NCBI RefSeq assembly: GCF_947498095.1
Contig: NZ_CANMJE010000002.1
Span: 310,001-374,000, forward strand
DNA: 64,000 nucleotides
Direction: 5' to 3'
DNA from: an uncultured Shimia sp.
GTDB lineage: Bacteria; Pseudomonadota; Alphaproteobacteria; Rhodobacterales; Rhodobacteraceae
In this document: piece by piece, positions 26,302 through 34,288 of the stretch
How the letters are laid out: every line of letters starts with the position of its first letter
How positions within the stretch are numbered: position 1 is the stretch's first letter
Translations under genes and position numbers: made by a program
Notes under the pieces: model-generated
Told to the model about the DNA's origin: nothing
Databases searched by the model: none
What the model saw: the letters and a program-made list of their open reading frames with translations, nothing else

Positions 26302-27780
26302 TCAACGCATCACAAACGGGTTGGCCATTGGTTGATCTGAGGTGTTGATCCAGGTCGTTTTGGTGCGCGTGTAGTCGTGGATGGCCTCAATGCCAGCTTC
26401 ACGCCCGTATCCCGATTGATCGAACCCACCAAAGGGCGCAATAGGCGAGACCGCGCGGTAGGTATTGACCCAACAGATGCCAGCCTTGAGCCGTTTTGAC
26501 ACGCGATGCGCACGCGCGACATTCTCGGTAAAGACACCAGACCCAAGGCCAAACGGTGTGCTATTGGCGATCTCGATGGCCTCTTCTTCTGTGTCGAAGG
26601 GCAAGAGCGACATGACAGGCCCAAACATTTCCACCTTGAGGGTTTCAGTGTCAGCGTTTGCGCATTCCACGAGGGTTGGCGCCATGTAGTTCCCGGGGCG
26701 TTCGAGGGGTGCCCCACCAAAGCGGATCGTCGCCCCGTCAGCGACGGCCGCCGCAAGCGTGGTCTTGATCTTGTTAATTTGGTCCGCGGTGCAGAGCGGG
26801 CCAATCTGGGTTCCGGGTTCAAGCGGATCACCGATCACGACGCCTTTCATCTTTTCTTCGATCTTCTGCGCCACGGCTTTCAGAACCGAACGATGAACCA
26901 AACCTCGCGTCCCAGCCACGCAGCTTTGACCTGATGCGCCAAAATTGCCTGCGATCAGACCGTTTGCTGCCCCATCGAGATCGGCGTCTTCAAAGACGAT
27001 AATCGGGGATTTTCCGCCCAGTTCCAGCGTGGTGACTGCGAAACTCTCAGCCGAGTTGCGCACGACGTGGCGCGCGGTTTCCGGCCCGCCGGTAAAGGCG
27101 ATACGATCGACATCCGGGTGGCGTGTGAGCGGGATAGCGCAGTTTTCGGCGTCTCCGGTGATGACAGAGACAACTCCGGCTGGGAACCCGGCCAGTTCAA
27201 TCAGTCGGGCAAATTCCAACATCGGGGCAGGGGCGATCTCTGAGGCCTTGAGCACCACAGAACACCCCGCGGCAAGTGCCGGACCCAGTTTGGTCGCCGT
27301 AAGGAACATCTGGGCATTCCACGGTACAATCGCCACGACGACGCCAATTGGCTCGCGTTGCGTGAAAACGTGCATGTCGGGTTTGTCGATCGGCAGGACT
27401 GCGCCCTCGATCTTGTCGGCAAGCCCCGCATAGTAGCGGTAGTAGTCGCCGACATAGGCAGACTGACTGGCGGTTTCCGTCAGCAGTTTGCCACTGTCTT
27501 TCGTTTCGATCTGCCCGATCTTGGCAGCGTTTTCTTCGATCAACTCGGCAAGGCGATAAAGCAGCTTGCCGCGTTGTGTCTGGGTCATATCGCGCCAGTC
27601 AGGGTCATTCAGCGCATTGCGTGCCGCTGTTATGGCATGTTCGACATCCGCCTTGGAGGCACAGGCAAAAGTGGCCCAGTCTTCCCCGGTTGCAGGGTTT
27701 TGCGATGTCATGATCTGACCTTCGGACCCTTCAGTCCAAGCGCCATCGATAAAGAGCTTATAGTGTGGTTTGGAAGCCAT
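26302..27780 (-). CDS. NAD(P)-dependent aldehyde dehydrogenase
   Basis: A 492-residue aldehyde dehydrogenase. The catalytic cysteine lies in GASGQSCVAGTR (near residue 290) and the general-base glutamate in ELGGKSP (near residue 257); the NAD-binding loop VPWNAQMFL is present. ATG 27780 follows GAGG; an upstream ATG overlaps that site. It is the last gene of the monooxygenase operon, 8 bases after the luciferase-like gene, and would oxidise an aldehyde produced by the pathway. Confidence 0.88.
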   Translation of the reverse strand: MASKPHYKLFIDGAWTEGSEGQIMTSQNPATGEDWATFACASKADVEHAITAARNALNDPDWRDMTQTQRGKLLYRLAELIEENAAKIGQIETKDSGKLLTETASQSAYVGDYYRYYAGLADKIEGAVLPIDKPDMHVFTQREPIGVVVAIVPWNAQMFLTATKLGPALAAGCSVVLKASEIAPAPMLEFARLIELAGFPAGVVSVITGDAENCAIPLTRHPDVDRIAFTGGPETARHVVRNSAESFAVTTLELGGKSPIIVFEDADLDGAANGLIAGNFGASGQSCVAGTRGLVHRSVLKAVAQKIEEKMKGVVIGDPLEPGTQIGPLCTADQINKIKTTLAAAVADGATIRFGGAPLERPGNYMAPTLVECANADTETLKVEMFGPVMSLLPFDTEEEAIEIANSTPFGLGSGVFTENVARAHRVSKRLKAGICWVNTYRAVSPIAPFGGFDQSGYGREAGIEAIHDYTRTKTTWINTSDQPMANPFVMR

Positions 27781-27788
27781 CGTGGTCC

Positions 27789-28823
27789 TCATGTGAAAGC
27801 AGGCATGACATCTTTGATAAAGCGGGCAAGTGAGGCTTGTTTGCGCTCAAAGCTCATCCCGCTGTCAATCCAGAAAGAGTATTCATCATATCCGAGCGCT
27901 TCGTATTGCTTGATTTTGTCTATGACCTCACTTGAGGTTCCGATTGTCAAATCGCGCGCCATGTTTTCGGGTGCCATCAGTGCGTTGGCCTGCATTTCTT
28001 CGTCCGACAGGGGCGCAATCAGCCCTTGCTCGATCGGGCGCTTGTTCTGGAACCAGGCCCCGAAATAGCAATAGAACCGCGAAAGCTCCTGTGCGGCTAG
28101 TGCCACATCATCTGCATCAGAGCCGACATAGGTGTGATGAAGCAGCATGACCTTTGGACGTGGGCCGTCATAAGTCTCACAAGCGGCGTTGAAGCGGCTC
28201 ATCAGGGTTTCGATCTCTTCAATCCCCTGCCACAGCGGCGTCACTTGGATGTTGAACCCGTTGTGCACGCCAAACTCATGGCTGTTGGGATCGCGTGCAG
28301 CGATCCAGATCGGAGGACCACCTTCTTGTAACGGCTTGGGTGTGGAGGTGGTGGCAGGGAACTTAAAAAACTCGCCGTCATGGGCGCAGTCTCCGGCCCA
28401 AAGCTTTGGAATGAGAGGGGCAAGCTCGCGCATGCGCTGCCCGGCCTCCCAAGCGTCCATGCCCGGCATGAGCCGTTCGTATTCGTAAGAATAGGCGCCA
28501 CGCGCAATCCCGAGTTCGATCCGACCACCCGTCATCAGATCGGCAGAGGCCGCTTCACCAGCCAGCTTGATGGGATGCCAGAACGGGGCAATCACAGTGC
28601 CTGTGCCAAGTTTCACGTTCTTTGTGTGGTGTGCGATATTTACAAGCGACATCAGAGGGTTGGGCGCGATGGTGAATTCCATGCCGTGATGTTCACCTGT
28701 CCAGACGGCCCGCATTCCAGCATCATCAGCCATTTTACACAGCGCGATCAGCTCTTCGTTCAGCTGCGCGTGTGATTGATCGGGCGTCAGACGCTCCATG
28801 TGCACAAAGAGTGAGAACTCCAT
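27789..28823 (-). CDS. Luciferase-like flavin-dependent monooxygenase
   Basis: A 344-residue LLM-family protein (bacterial luciferase fold, FMNH2-dependent). Typical segments are TGEHH near residue 40, a TIAPNPLMSLVNIAHHTKNVKLGTG-type strand region and LGIARGAYSYEYE. Such enzymes use reduced flavin from a separate reductase and open rings or oxidise small substrates. The reductase gene lies directly upstream. ATG 28823 follows AAGGA; the open frame extends to 28886 with no better start. Substrate is unknown. Confidence 0.87.
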   Translation of the reverse strand: MEFSLFVHMERLTPDQSHAQLNEELIALCKMADDAGMRAVWTGEHHGMEFTIAPNPLMSLVNIAHHTKNVKLGTGTVIAPFWHPIKLAGEAASADLMTGGRIELGIARGAYSYEYERLMPGMDAWEAGQRMRELAPLIPKLWAGDCAHDGEFFKFPATTSTPKPLQEGGPPIWIAARDPNSHEFGVHNGFNIQVTPLWQGIEEIETLMSRFNAACETYDGPRPKVMLLHHTYVGSDADDVALAAQELSRFYCYFGAWFQNKRPIEQGLIAPLSDEEMQANALMAPENMARDLTIGTSSEVIDKIKQYEALGYDEYSFWIDSGMSFERKQASLARFIKDVMPAFT

Positions 28824-28824
28824 T

Positions 28825-29739
28825 TTATGTCCTTTCAGGCAAATGGTGAACATCGCCACGCTGCGCATCACCGATGTAGAGACCAAAGCTGCGAGTCTGC
28901 GCTTCGAGTGCGAAGCGGTTCATCATGTCGGTGATGGGTTGCGAGGCGAATTTCAGTTTGGGAATGTCATGGATCGGATGGGTTTCAAAAGCGGCGCTGT
29001 CTGTGGCTTGTGTTGTTGCCAGAAAATACGAACAATGCGTTTTGCCCTCGTCGAACACCGAATAGGCGGGTCCGAGTGAGACCGGTAAGGCGCGGTCGGT
29101 GAGGCTTTGCCCAAGGGTTTGCCGTAAGTCGTGCCGATTATCGGCCATAACCTGTGGCGGACGATAGCCAGTTTCGGTCCGTTCCAGCAGCACGCTGTCA
29201 CCCGTGGTGATGATGGCGCCACCCAGCGCGGTGCTGCCTGCATGTTCCAGTGCGGCGCGCTCCAGACCAAGGCTGAAAAACTGCCCACCGGCATATCCGA
29301 GGCCCCGCCCTGACGTTTGGGTCAGGTCTTGCACCTCGCCAATCAGGATGGAGTGATCTCCTGCATCCATCACCCTATGCGTTGTGCAGGAAAACTGCGT
29401 AAGTGCGCCGTCAATCAGCAGATTGCCCAAGGCGTCTTGCCTGTGTGGGACTTTCGCAAAACGGTCGCCTTTGTAGCTGGCAAAGACATTGGCCACATCT
29501 TCCTGACCTTCGGCGAGGACATTGACAGCAAACTGCGCACATTTGGCAAAGCTCTCGTAAGTAGAGAGGAATTTACCGGGACACACCAGCAACAAAGGCG
29601 GGTCGAGTGAGACGGATGAAAAGGAATTGGCCGTGAAGCCAATCGGCGATCCGTCAGGCGCTATGCTTGTGACAACGGTAACGCCCGTCATGTAGCTGCC
29701 AAAGGCGTTGCGCAGGGCACGAGGGTCGAACACACTCAT
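28825..29739 (-). CDS. Flavin reductase with C-terminal extension
   Basis: A 304-residue protein. Residues 1-165 form a flavin reductase domain of the HpaC/RutF type (start FDPRALRNAFGSYMTGVTVVTS, later FTANSFSSVSLDPPLLLVC and GDHSILIGEV). About 140 residues follow that are not part of the standard domain and have no motif I know; they could be a regulatory domain or bind the partner. It would supply FMNH2 to the luciferase-like monooxygenase, whose gene starts 1 base downstream. Confidence 0.85.
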   Translation of the reverse strand: MSVFDPRALRNAFGSYMTGVTVVTSIAPDGSPIGFTANSFSSVSLDPPLLLVCPGKFLSTYESFAKCAQFAVNVLAEGQEDVANVFASYKGDRFAKVPHRQDALGNLLIDGALTQFSCTTHRVMDAGDHSILIGEVQDLTQTSGRGLGYAGGQFFSLGLERAALEHAGSTALGGAIITTGDSVLLERTETGYRPPQVMADNRHDLRQTLGQSLTDRALPVSLGPAYSVFDEGKTHCSYFLATTQATDSAAFETHPIHDIPKLKFASQPITDMMNRFALEAQTRSFGLYIGDAQRGDVHHLPERT

Positions 29740-30524
29740 AGCCCGACCTCCTGAGCAAGGTGAACGAGCGCGTCGTTGACCTCGTCGGCATGGGTCATTG
29801 GCATCATGTGCGCTGCGCCGTCCACGATCAAAGCGCGCCCCTTTGGGGCAAGCCCGGCCATGGTGCGCGACATGGCTGGCGTTGAGTTCGGCTCAAGCGC
29901 GCCCGTTGCGAAGAGGGACGGGCAAGCCAAAGCCTCCAAAGCCTGTCGGCTTGGGCCATCTTCCTGTGCAAACGCCGTGTACGCTAGTTTGTAGCCCAAA
30001 GGGTTGGCGGCACGAAGCCAGCTTTCGCAAGCGCTTCGTTCACGCGATCGTGCGTCACCAAACCAACGCGCCAGTGTCGAGGTCGGATCTGGTACGGTAG
30101 CGCCGTCAAGCGCGTCCGCGCGGGCCTGTACTGCTTCTGCGGCTTGTGGGCTGCGCTCGAATATCGCGTTGAGTGCCGCCACAGCGCGGACGTTTTCAGG
30201 TGCAAGGCGCGCCAGTTCAAGCGCGATCATTGCACCCATTGAGTGGCCGACCACGACCGCAGGCTCTGAAAGCGATTTCAACACGGGCAGATAGGCCTGA
30301 GCATAGTCAGCGAGCGTTCTCAAACCAGACGGGCAGGGGCTTTGGCCATGGCCGGGCATATTGGGTGCGATCACACGATGGGTACCGCAAAGGGCCGTGA
30401 TCTGCTTGTCCCACGCCTCTGCCTGCAAGCCGACGCCGTGCAACAGCACTACCGGCTTGCCTGCGCCTGCGTCTATTGCGGAAAGGCCCGCAATCTCAGA
30501 CCGAGGCAGGGTTGTCGAGGTCAT
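29736..30524 (-). CDS. Alpha/beta hydrolase
   Basis: A 262-residue alpha/beta hydrolase with the oxyanion region LLHGVGLQ (residue 28), nucleophile elbow VGHSMGAM (Ser near residue 94), an acidic residue in TGALEPNST and His in GAAHMMPM. It overlaps the AA_synth gene upstream by 29 bases and the flavin reductase gene downstream by 4, so it is strongly coupled to both. It is likely to hydrolyse an intermediate formed by the monooxygenase. Confidence 0.87.
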   Translation of the reverse strand: MTSTTLPRSEIAGLSAIDAGAGKPVVLLHGVGLQAEAWDKQITALCGTHRVIAPNMPGHGQSPCPSGLRTLADYAQAYLPVLKSLSEPAVVVGHSMGAMIALELARLAPENVRAVAALNAIFERSPQAAEAVQARADALDGATVPDPTSTLARWFGDARSRERSACESWLRAANPLGYKLAYTAFAQEDGPSRQALEALACPSLFATGALEPNSTPAMSRTMAGLAPKGRALIVDGAAHMMPMTHADEVNDALVHLAQEVGL

Positions 30525-31095
30525 GGCCCAAGTCCTTCAAATCCTGATAGCGATCTCCGATCCGGTGATGTGGCCGACCTGAAGTCGCGGCCCCAAGCAC
30601 AATGACAACCTCGTCATCCCGCGGCGCATCTGGGATTGAGAACTGGATCGTCAGATAGTGCGAGCGACGTCCGGCATCATTCTTGTCCATCAATGGCACC
30701 ATGATCGGCGCATTGGCGGGCCCGCGCGTGTTCGTAAATGCCAGATAGGATTTGGCCTCGACGGCTTCGCGGTAGAAATTTCCGAACCGCAATGTGTGGA
30801 TCAGCCCCGAGGCATGCTCGATCTCGCCATCAAGCCCGACAACGGCGGCCTTTCCATAAGCTTCAATAGCTGCGCCGCTTCCGGCGAGCGTTATCATCCG
30901 CTTGGTCATCATTTCGCCCAGCACGGGGCCATAGGCACGGATTTCCGGTGTGAGGTCTTCGACAAATCGCCCGGCCCAAGGGTTGCGCACGACAGCTGCA
31001 ACCGCAAACAACCGCCATGGCTTGTCTGCCGCGCGGTATCCTTCGATGAAAACCTCTTCATCATAGGTTACGATTTTCCTGATTTCGGGCGTCAT
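30496..31095 (-). CDS. AA_synth (DUF1185) family protein
   Basis: A 199-residue protein of the amino acid synthesis family PF06684, first gene of the operon. Recognised by the start IRKIVTYDEEVFIEGY, the segment NPWAGRFVEDL, and a C-terminal RRSHYLTIQFSIPDAPRDDE. The family name is not backed by a proven reaction, to my knowledge. ATG 31095 follows AGGAGG by 5 bases; an upstream in-frame extension to 31149 is not needed. Its frequent pairing with monooxygenase genes suggests a catabolic role. Confidence 0.8.
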   Translation of the reverse strand: MTPEIRKIVTYDEEVFIEGYRAADKPWRLFAVAAVVRNPWAGRFVEDLTPEIRAYGPVLGEMMTKRMITLAGSGAAIEAYGKAAVVGLDGEIEHASGLIHTLRFGNFYREAVEAKSYLAFTNTRGPANAPIMVPLMDKNDAGRRSHYLTIQFSIPDAPRDDEVVIVLGAATSGRPHHRIGDRYQDLKDLGHDLDNPASV

Positions 31096-31168
31096 GTGAT
31101 CCTCCTGTTCGCTGCAAGAGACGTTAAGAAGCGACAAATTTTTTGACAAACGAATGAATTATGCCCTT

Positions 31169-31191
31169 AGCTATTAGAAACACTAATGGCT
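31169..31191. promoter_or_regulatory. Palindromic LysR-type operator
   Basis: Bases 31173-31187 form ATTAG-N5-CTAAT, with a T-N11-A core. The match extends outward through AGC (31169-31171) and GCT (31189-31191) with one mismatch on each side. It lies 10 bases before the LysR ATG and 73 bases before the divergent operon, as expected for a LysR box controlling both. Confidence 0.7.
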
Positions 31192-31201
31192 GATTTGACA
31201 C

Positions 31202-32053
31202 ATGGCGAAATCCCTTCCCCCACTGAGCTGGCTGCGGTCTTTTGAGGCTGCGGCCCGGCATCTGAGTTTCACCGCTGCCGCCGAAGAACTGAGCCTGACG
31301 CAATCGGCGATCAGCCAGCAGGTGAAATCGCTTGAAACACGGCTTGGCGTGCCCCTGTTCATGCGACATGCGCGGGGATTGGCATTAACGGATGCTGGCC
31401 GCCGCCTGTTGCCCGAGGTGGATGCGCCGCTGCAAGCCCTCGCTGCTGCGATGGATACCGTGGACACAGGGCCCGCCAAGGGTCTGTTAACCATTGCCAC
31501 ATCTGTGAGTGTCGCCCATTGGATCATCGCGCCACGCTTGCCAGAATTTCAAGCGCGGTTCCCGACCCTCAGAGTGAGACTTCTCAGCGCGATCTGGTCA
31601 GATGATTTCCATTCCGCCCGAGCAGATGTGGAAATCCGATTTGGGTCAGAACGGCAGGCCGGAGCCAACGCCGAGCCGCTTTTGCCGAACCGTCTTGTCG
31701 CGTTGAAATCCCCAAAGCTCATCGGAGACCTGCAAGATCTGCCATTGATCGAAGCCGTCGGAACTTCCAGCGGTTGGCAATCCTGGGCAAAGGAGGTTGG
31801 CGGTACGTCGGCTCCGTCGCTTTACACCGATACCTATGGCATGGCTCTGCACCTTGCAGCGAATGGTAACGGGGTCGCGCTCGTGAGCGAATTGCTCGCC
31901 GACCACGCCTTGCAAACGGGTCTTGTCGAACGCGCGCATCCCGCGTCAATTTCGGGTCAGGAAGGATACTATGTGTCGATAGCCAAGGACAAACCCGAAG
32001 CCTTAGAGTTTCGAGATTGGTTGCTGGGTAGTTTATCCCCTACGGCAGGCTGA
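31202..32053 (+). CDS. LysR-family transcriptional regulator
   Basis: A 283-residue LysR regulator. The winged-helix domain (residues 1-65) has LSFTAAAEELSLTQSAISQQVKSLE, and the effector-binding domain begins near residue 90 (GLLTIATSVSVAHWIIAPRLPEFQARFP). It is divergent from the monooxygenase operon, with a LysR-box palindrome between the two starts. It is probably its activator; the effector would be the operon substrate or a product. Confidence 0.9.
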   Translation: MAKSLPPLSWLRSFEAAARHLSFTAAAEELSLTQSAISQQVKSLETRLGVPLFMRHARGLALTDAGRRLLPEVDAPLQALAAAMDTVDTGPAKGLLTIATSVSVAHWIIAPRLPEFQARFPTLRVRLLSAIWSDDFHSARADVEIRFGSERQAGANAEPLLPNRLVALKSPKLIGDLQDLPLIEAVGTSSGWQSWAKEVGGTSAPSLYTDTYGMALHLAANGNGVALVSELLADHALQTGLVERAHPASISGQEGYYVSIAKDKPEALEFRDWLLGSLSPTAG

Positions 32054-32095
32054 GCCTGACTTTTGTAGTCATCAACCGACTGATTCCAAAGCAAA

Positions 32096-32117
32096 AGCCC
32101 CGGCGTTGGCCGGGGCT
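32096..32117. terminator. Bidirectional terminator (lysR / fpr)
   Basis: A perfect 9 bp stem (AGCCCCGGC with GCCGGGGCT) and 4 nt loop lie between two convergent genes. The minus strand has TTTT directly after the stem, giving a proper fpr terminator; the plus strand has a T run about 5 bases later. Confidence 0.82.
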
Positions 32118-32143
32118 CACTCTTTTTCTGACTGACGTCTAGA

Positions 32144-33001
32144 TCAGTCGAGGAAGGCTTTTTCCACCACGTATTGTGCGGGCTTTGAGTTGGCGCCTTC
32201 TTCAAGGCCGGCCGCTTCCAGCATGTCTTTGAGTTCGAGATTGAACGCAAGGTTGCCGCAGATCATGGCGCGGTCGTTGTCGGGGCAAAGGGGCTCAACG
32301 CCCAGATCTTTATAGGCTTCGCCCGAGTTGATGAGGTCGGTGATCCGGCCCATCTTGGCGCTCTCTTCGCGGGTGGTGGTCGGGTAGTATTTGATCTTCT
32401 TCCAGAAGCCTTCGCCGATCACTTCGTTGAGCAGCTCGTCGTCTTTCAGCGATTCAATGATGTTGCGACCATAGGTCAGCTCACCGGCCTCGCGGCAGGT
32501 GTGGGTGATGATGACCTCGTCGTAATCTTCGTAGGTTTGTGGTTCGCGCAGGAGCGAGGCAAAGGGGGCAAAGCCGGTGCCGGTGGCAAAAAACCAAATG
32601 CGTTTGCCGGGGATCAGCGCGTCATGCACCAAGGTGCCGACCGGCTTGGGCCGCAGGATGATCTCGTCACCCGGTTTGATGTGCTGCAGTTTCGACGTCA
32701 GCGGGCCGTCCTGAACCTTGATCGAGTAGAACTCAAGCTCTTCGTCCCAAGAAGGCGAGGCAATCGAGTAGGCGCGCAGAAGCGGCTTTTGCTTGCCGGT
32801 TTCGGGGTGTGGGTCACCTATCAGGCCGATCATCACAAATTCGCCTGAGCGGAACCGCAACGAGGCTGGCCGCGTGCATTTGAATGAGAACAGGCGGTCG
32901 GTGTAGTGCTGCACCTCGGTCACGGTTTGTGCGTCGGGCAGGGTGGGTACCTTGGGTACGGCAGTGGCTTGTGCTTCGGTCACGGGTGTTTGCTCTGTCA
33001 T
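32144..33001 (-). CDS. fpr: Ferredoxin/flavodoxin-NADP+ reductase
   Basis: A 285-residue FNR of the bacterial subclass I type. FAD-binding RAYSIASPSWDEEL (near residue 78), NADP-binding FFATGTGFAPFASLL and the C-terminal VVEKAFLD segment are present. It passes electrons between NADPH and ferredoxin or flavodoxin; sulfite reductase encoded upstream is a plausible user. ATG 33001 has no good ribosome site but overlaps the stop of a tiny leader frame; a longer ORF to 33094 has no support. Confidence 0.88.
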   Translation of the reverse strand: MTEQTPVTEAQATAVPKVPTLPDAQTVTEVQHYTDRLFSFKCTRPASLRFRSGEFVMIGLIGDPHPETGKQKPLLRAYSIASPSWDEELEFYSIKVQDGPLTSKLQHIKPGDEIILRPKPVGTLVHDALIPGKRIWFFATGTGFAPFASLLREPQTYEDYDEVIITHTCREAGELTYGRNIIESLKDDELLNEVIGEGFWKKIKYYPTTTREESAKMGRITDLINSGEAYKDLGVEPLCPDNDRAMICGNLAFNLELKDMLEAAGLEEGANSKPAQYVVEKAFLD

Positions 33002-33024
33002 CACGGGGTTTCGGGGCAGGTCAT
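33002..33024 (-). CDS. Putative 7-codon leader ORF upstream of fpr
   Basis: On the minus strand a run GGGGGG ribosome-like site precedes an ATG at 33024 and reads MTCPETP, with stop TGA at 33000-33002 that overlaps the fpr ATG (TGATG). This spacing suits translational coupling. One Cys codon is present. It is too short to be proven by sequence alone. Confidence 0.4.
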
Positions 33025-33070
33025 TCTGCCCCCCTTTATCATGTCCACAAGGGAATTGAAGGTATATCGA

Positions 33071-33091
33071 CGATATGTCTTTGACATATCG
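33071..33091. promoter_or_regulatory. Palindromic operator candidate upstream of fpr
   Basis: Perfect 9 bp arms CGATATGTC (33071-33079) and GACATATCG (33083-33091) are separated by TTT. It lies 70-90 bases upstream of the fpr ATG and would overlap the promoter. The regulator is not known. Confidence 0.55.
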
Positions 33092-33116
33092 CAAAGTTGC
33101 GATCTGTTACGCGGCG

Positions 33117-33530
33117 TCAGCGGTTGCCGCGCATCCGGGCCTGATAGTCATGCGCCTGCCAATCGGCACGGGCAAGCCAGTCTGCCTCGGGCTGGCGGGT
33201 GGCGAGATCATCGCTGATTTCCACCTCGTCAAAGCCTGAGCGGCGCGCCATGGCGTATTGATCCGAAATGACATGACCCTTGGCGCGCAGACGGCCTTTG
33301 TATCCTGCCAGACGCAATTGGCGGGCGATGGTAAACCCGCGCCCGTCCGCAAAAGACGGAAAGTCGATGCGGATCATCTCAACACCGGTCAGGTGTCCGG
33401 TCAAGGTGGCCGGGTCGGCGTCTGATGCCACGTCTAATGAGACAACATCATTTGCAGCCTCATTTGCGGGTACAAAACCCTTGGTCCAGTCGTCGGTGCC
33501 AAAGCCGGTATCGGTGATGATAACAGTCAT
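33117..33530 (-). CDS. DUF934 family protein of the sulfate operon
   Basis: A 137-residue protein of DUF934, usually found next to cysH and cysI in alphaproteobacteria. It has an acidic N-terminus and the segments IRIDFPSFADGRGFTIARQLR and ISDQYAMARRSGFDEVEI. Its ATG 33530 overlaps the cysH stop (ATGA) and follows AGGAG. It probably works with sulfite reductase or electron supply, but no reaction is known. Confidence 0.82.
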   Translation of the reverse strand: MTVIITDTGFGTDDWTKGFVPANEAANDVVSLDVASDADPATLTGHLTGVEMIRIDFPSFADGRGFTIARQLRLAGYKGRLRAKGHVISDQYAMARRSGFDEVEISDDLATRQPEADWLARADWQAHDYQARMRGNR

Positions 33531-34288
33531 GCGTGTTCTCCTATCCGCACCATTTTGCCGTCGACAAAATGGATGCCGCATTCTTCTTTGTTCTGGTCAC
33601 GCCAGCGGCCCGCTCGGGGGTCTTCGCCGGGTTTGACCGGGCTGGTGCATGGCGCACAGCCGATTGAGGGGTAACCTTGGGCCACCAGCGGGTGCCGAGG
33701 CAGACGGTTTTCATCCATGTAGGCGCGTACATCTTCCGGGGCCCAATGGGCCAGTGGGTTGACCTTGATGCGCCCGGTGCCGTCTTCGACCTCGAAAAAG
33801 TCGAGCGTTTCGCGGCTGCCCGCCTGAAAGCGTTTGCGCCCGGTGATCCAGCCATCAAACCCTTTCAGGGCGCGCTGCAAGGGAATCGTCTTGCGTAACG
33901 TACAGCAGGCATCAGTGTCACTGAGGTGCAGTGCGCCGTAGGGGTCGTCGCGGGCGACGTCATCGGAATCCGCCTGAATGATACGCAGATTACTCAGGCC
34001 GAGACGTTCGGCCACCTCGGCCTGATAAACCAAGGTTTCGGTGAACAGCATCTGGGTATCCACAAAGAGGATGGGTGTGGATTTTTCGACCACGGCGGCC
34101 ATGTGCAAAAGCACCACGGATTCCGCCCCAAAGGACGACACCAATGCAATCTCGCCGCCATCCTGAAGCGCGCCTCGAAATACATCCGTGGCACTGTGAT
34201 GGCGATAGGTGGCGTTCAGTTCCTCGACCTTGGCGCTAAGGGCAGCACGATCCGCCCCCAGCTCGGTCTGGATTTCGTCAAGCGGCAT
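33527..34288 (-). CDS. cysH: APS reductase (assimilatory), CysH
   Basis: A 253-residue CysH. The paired CC (residue near 135) and the CAPC motif with a second iron-sulfur cysteine set mark the [4Fe-4S] adenylyl-sulfate reductase form, and ECGIH near the C-terminus carries the catalytic cysteine. It reduces APS to sulfite with thioredoxin. The start ATG 34288 overlaps cysI by 11 bases; a longer open frame to 34615 is antisense-free but overlaps cysI, so it is rejected. Confidence 0.93.
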   Translation of the reverse strand: MPLDEIQTELGADRAALSAKVEELNATYRHHSATDVFRGALQDGGEIALVSSFGAESVVLLHMAAVVEKSTPILFVDTQMLFTETLVYQAEVAERLGLSNLRIIQADSDDVARDDPYGALHLSDTDACCTLRKTIPLQRALKGFDGWITGRKRFQAGSRETLDFFEVEDGTGRIKVNPLAHWAPEDVRAYMDENRLPRHPLVAQGYPSIGCAPCTSPVKPGEDPRAGRWRDQNKEECGIHFVDGKMVRIGEHA

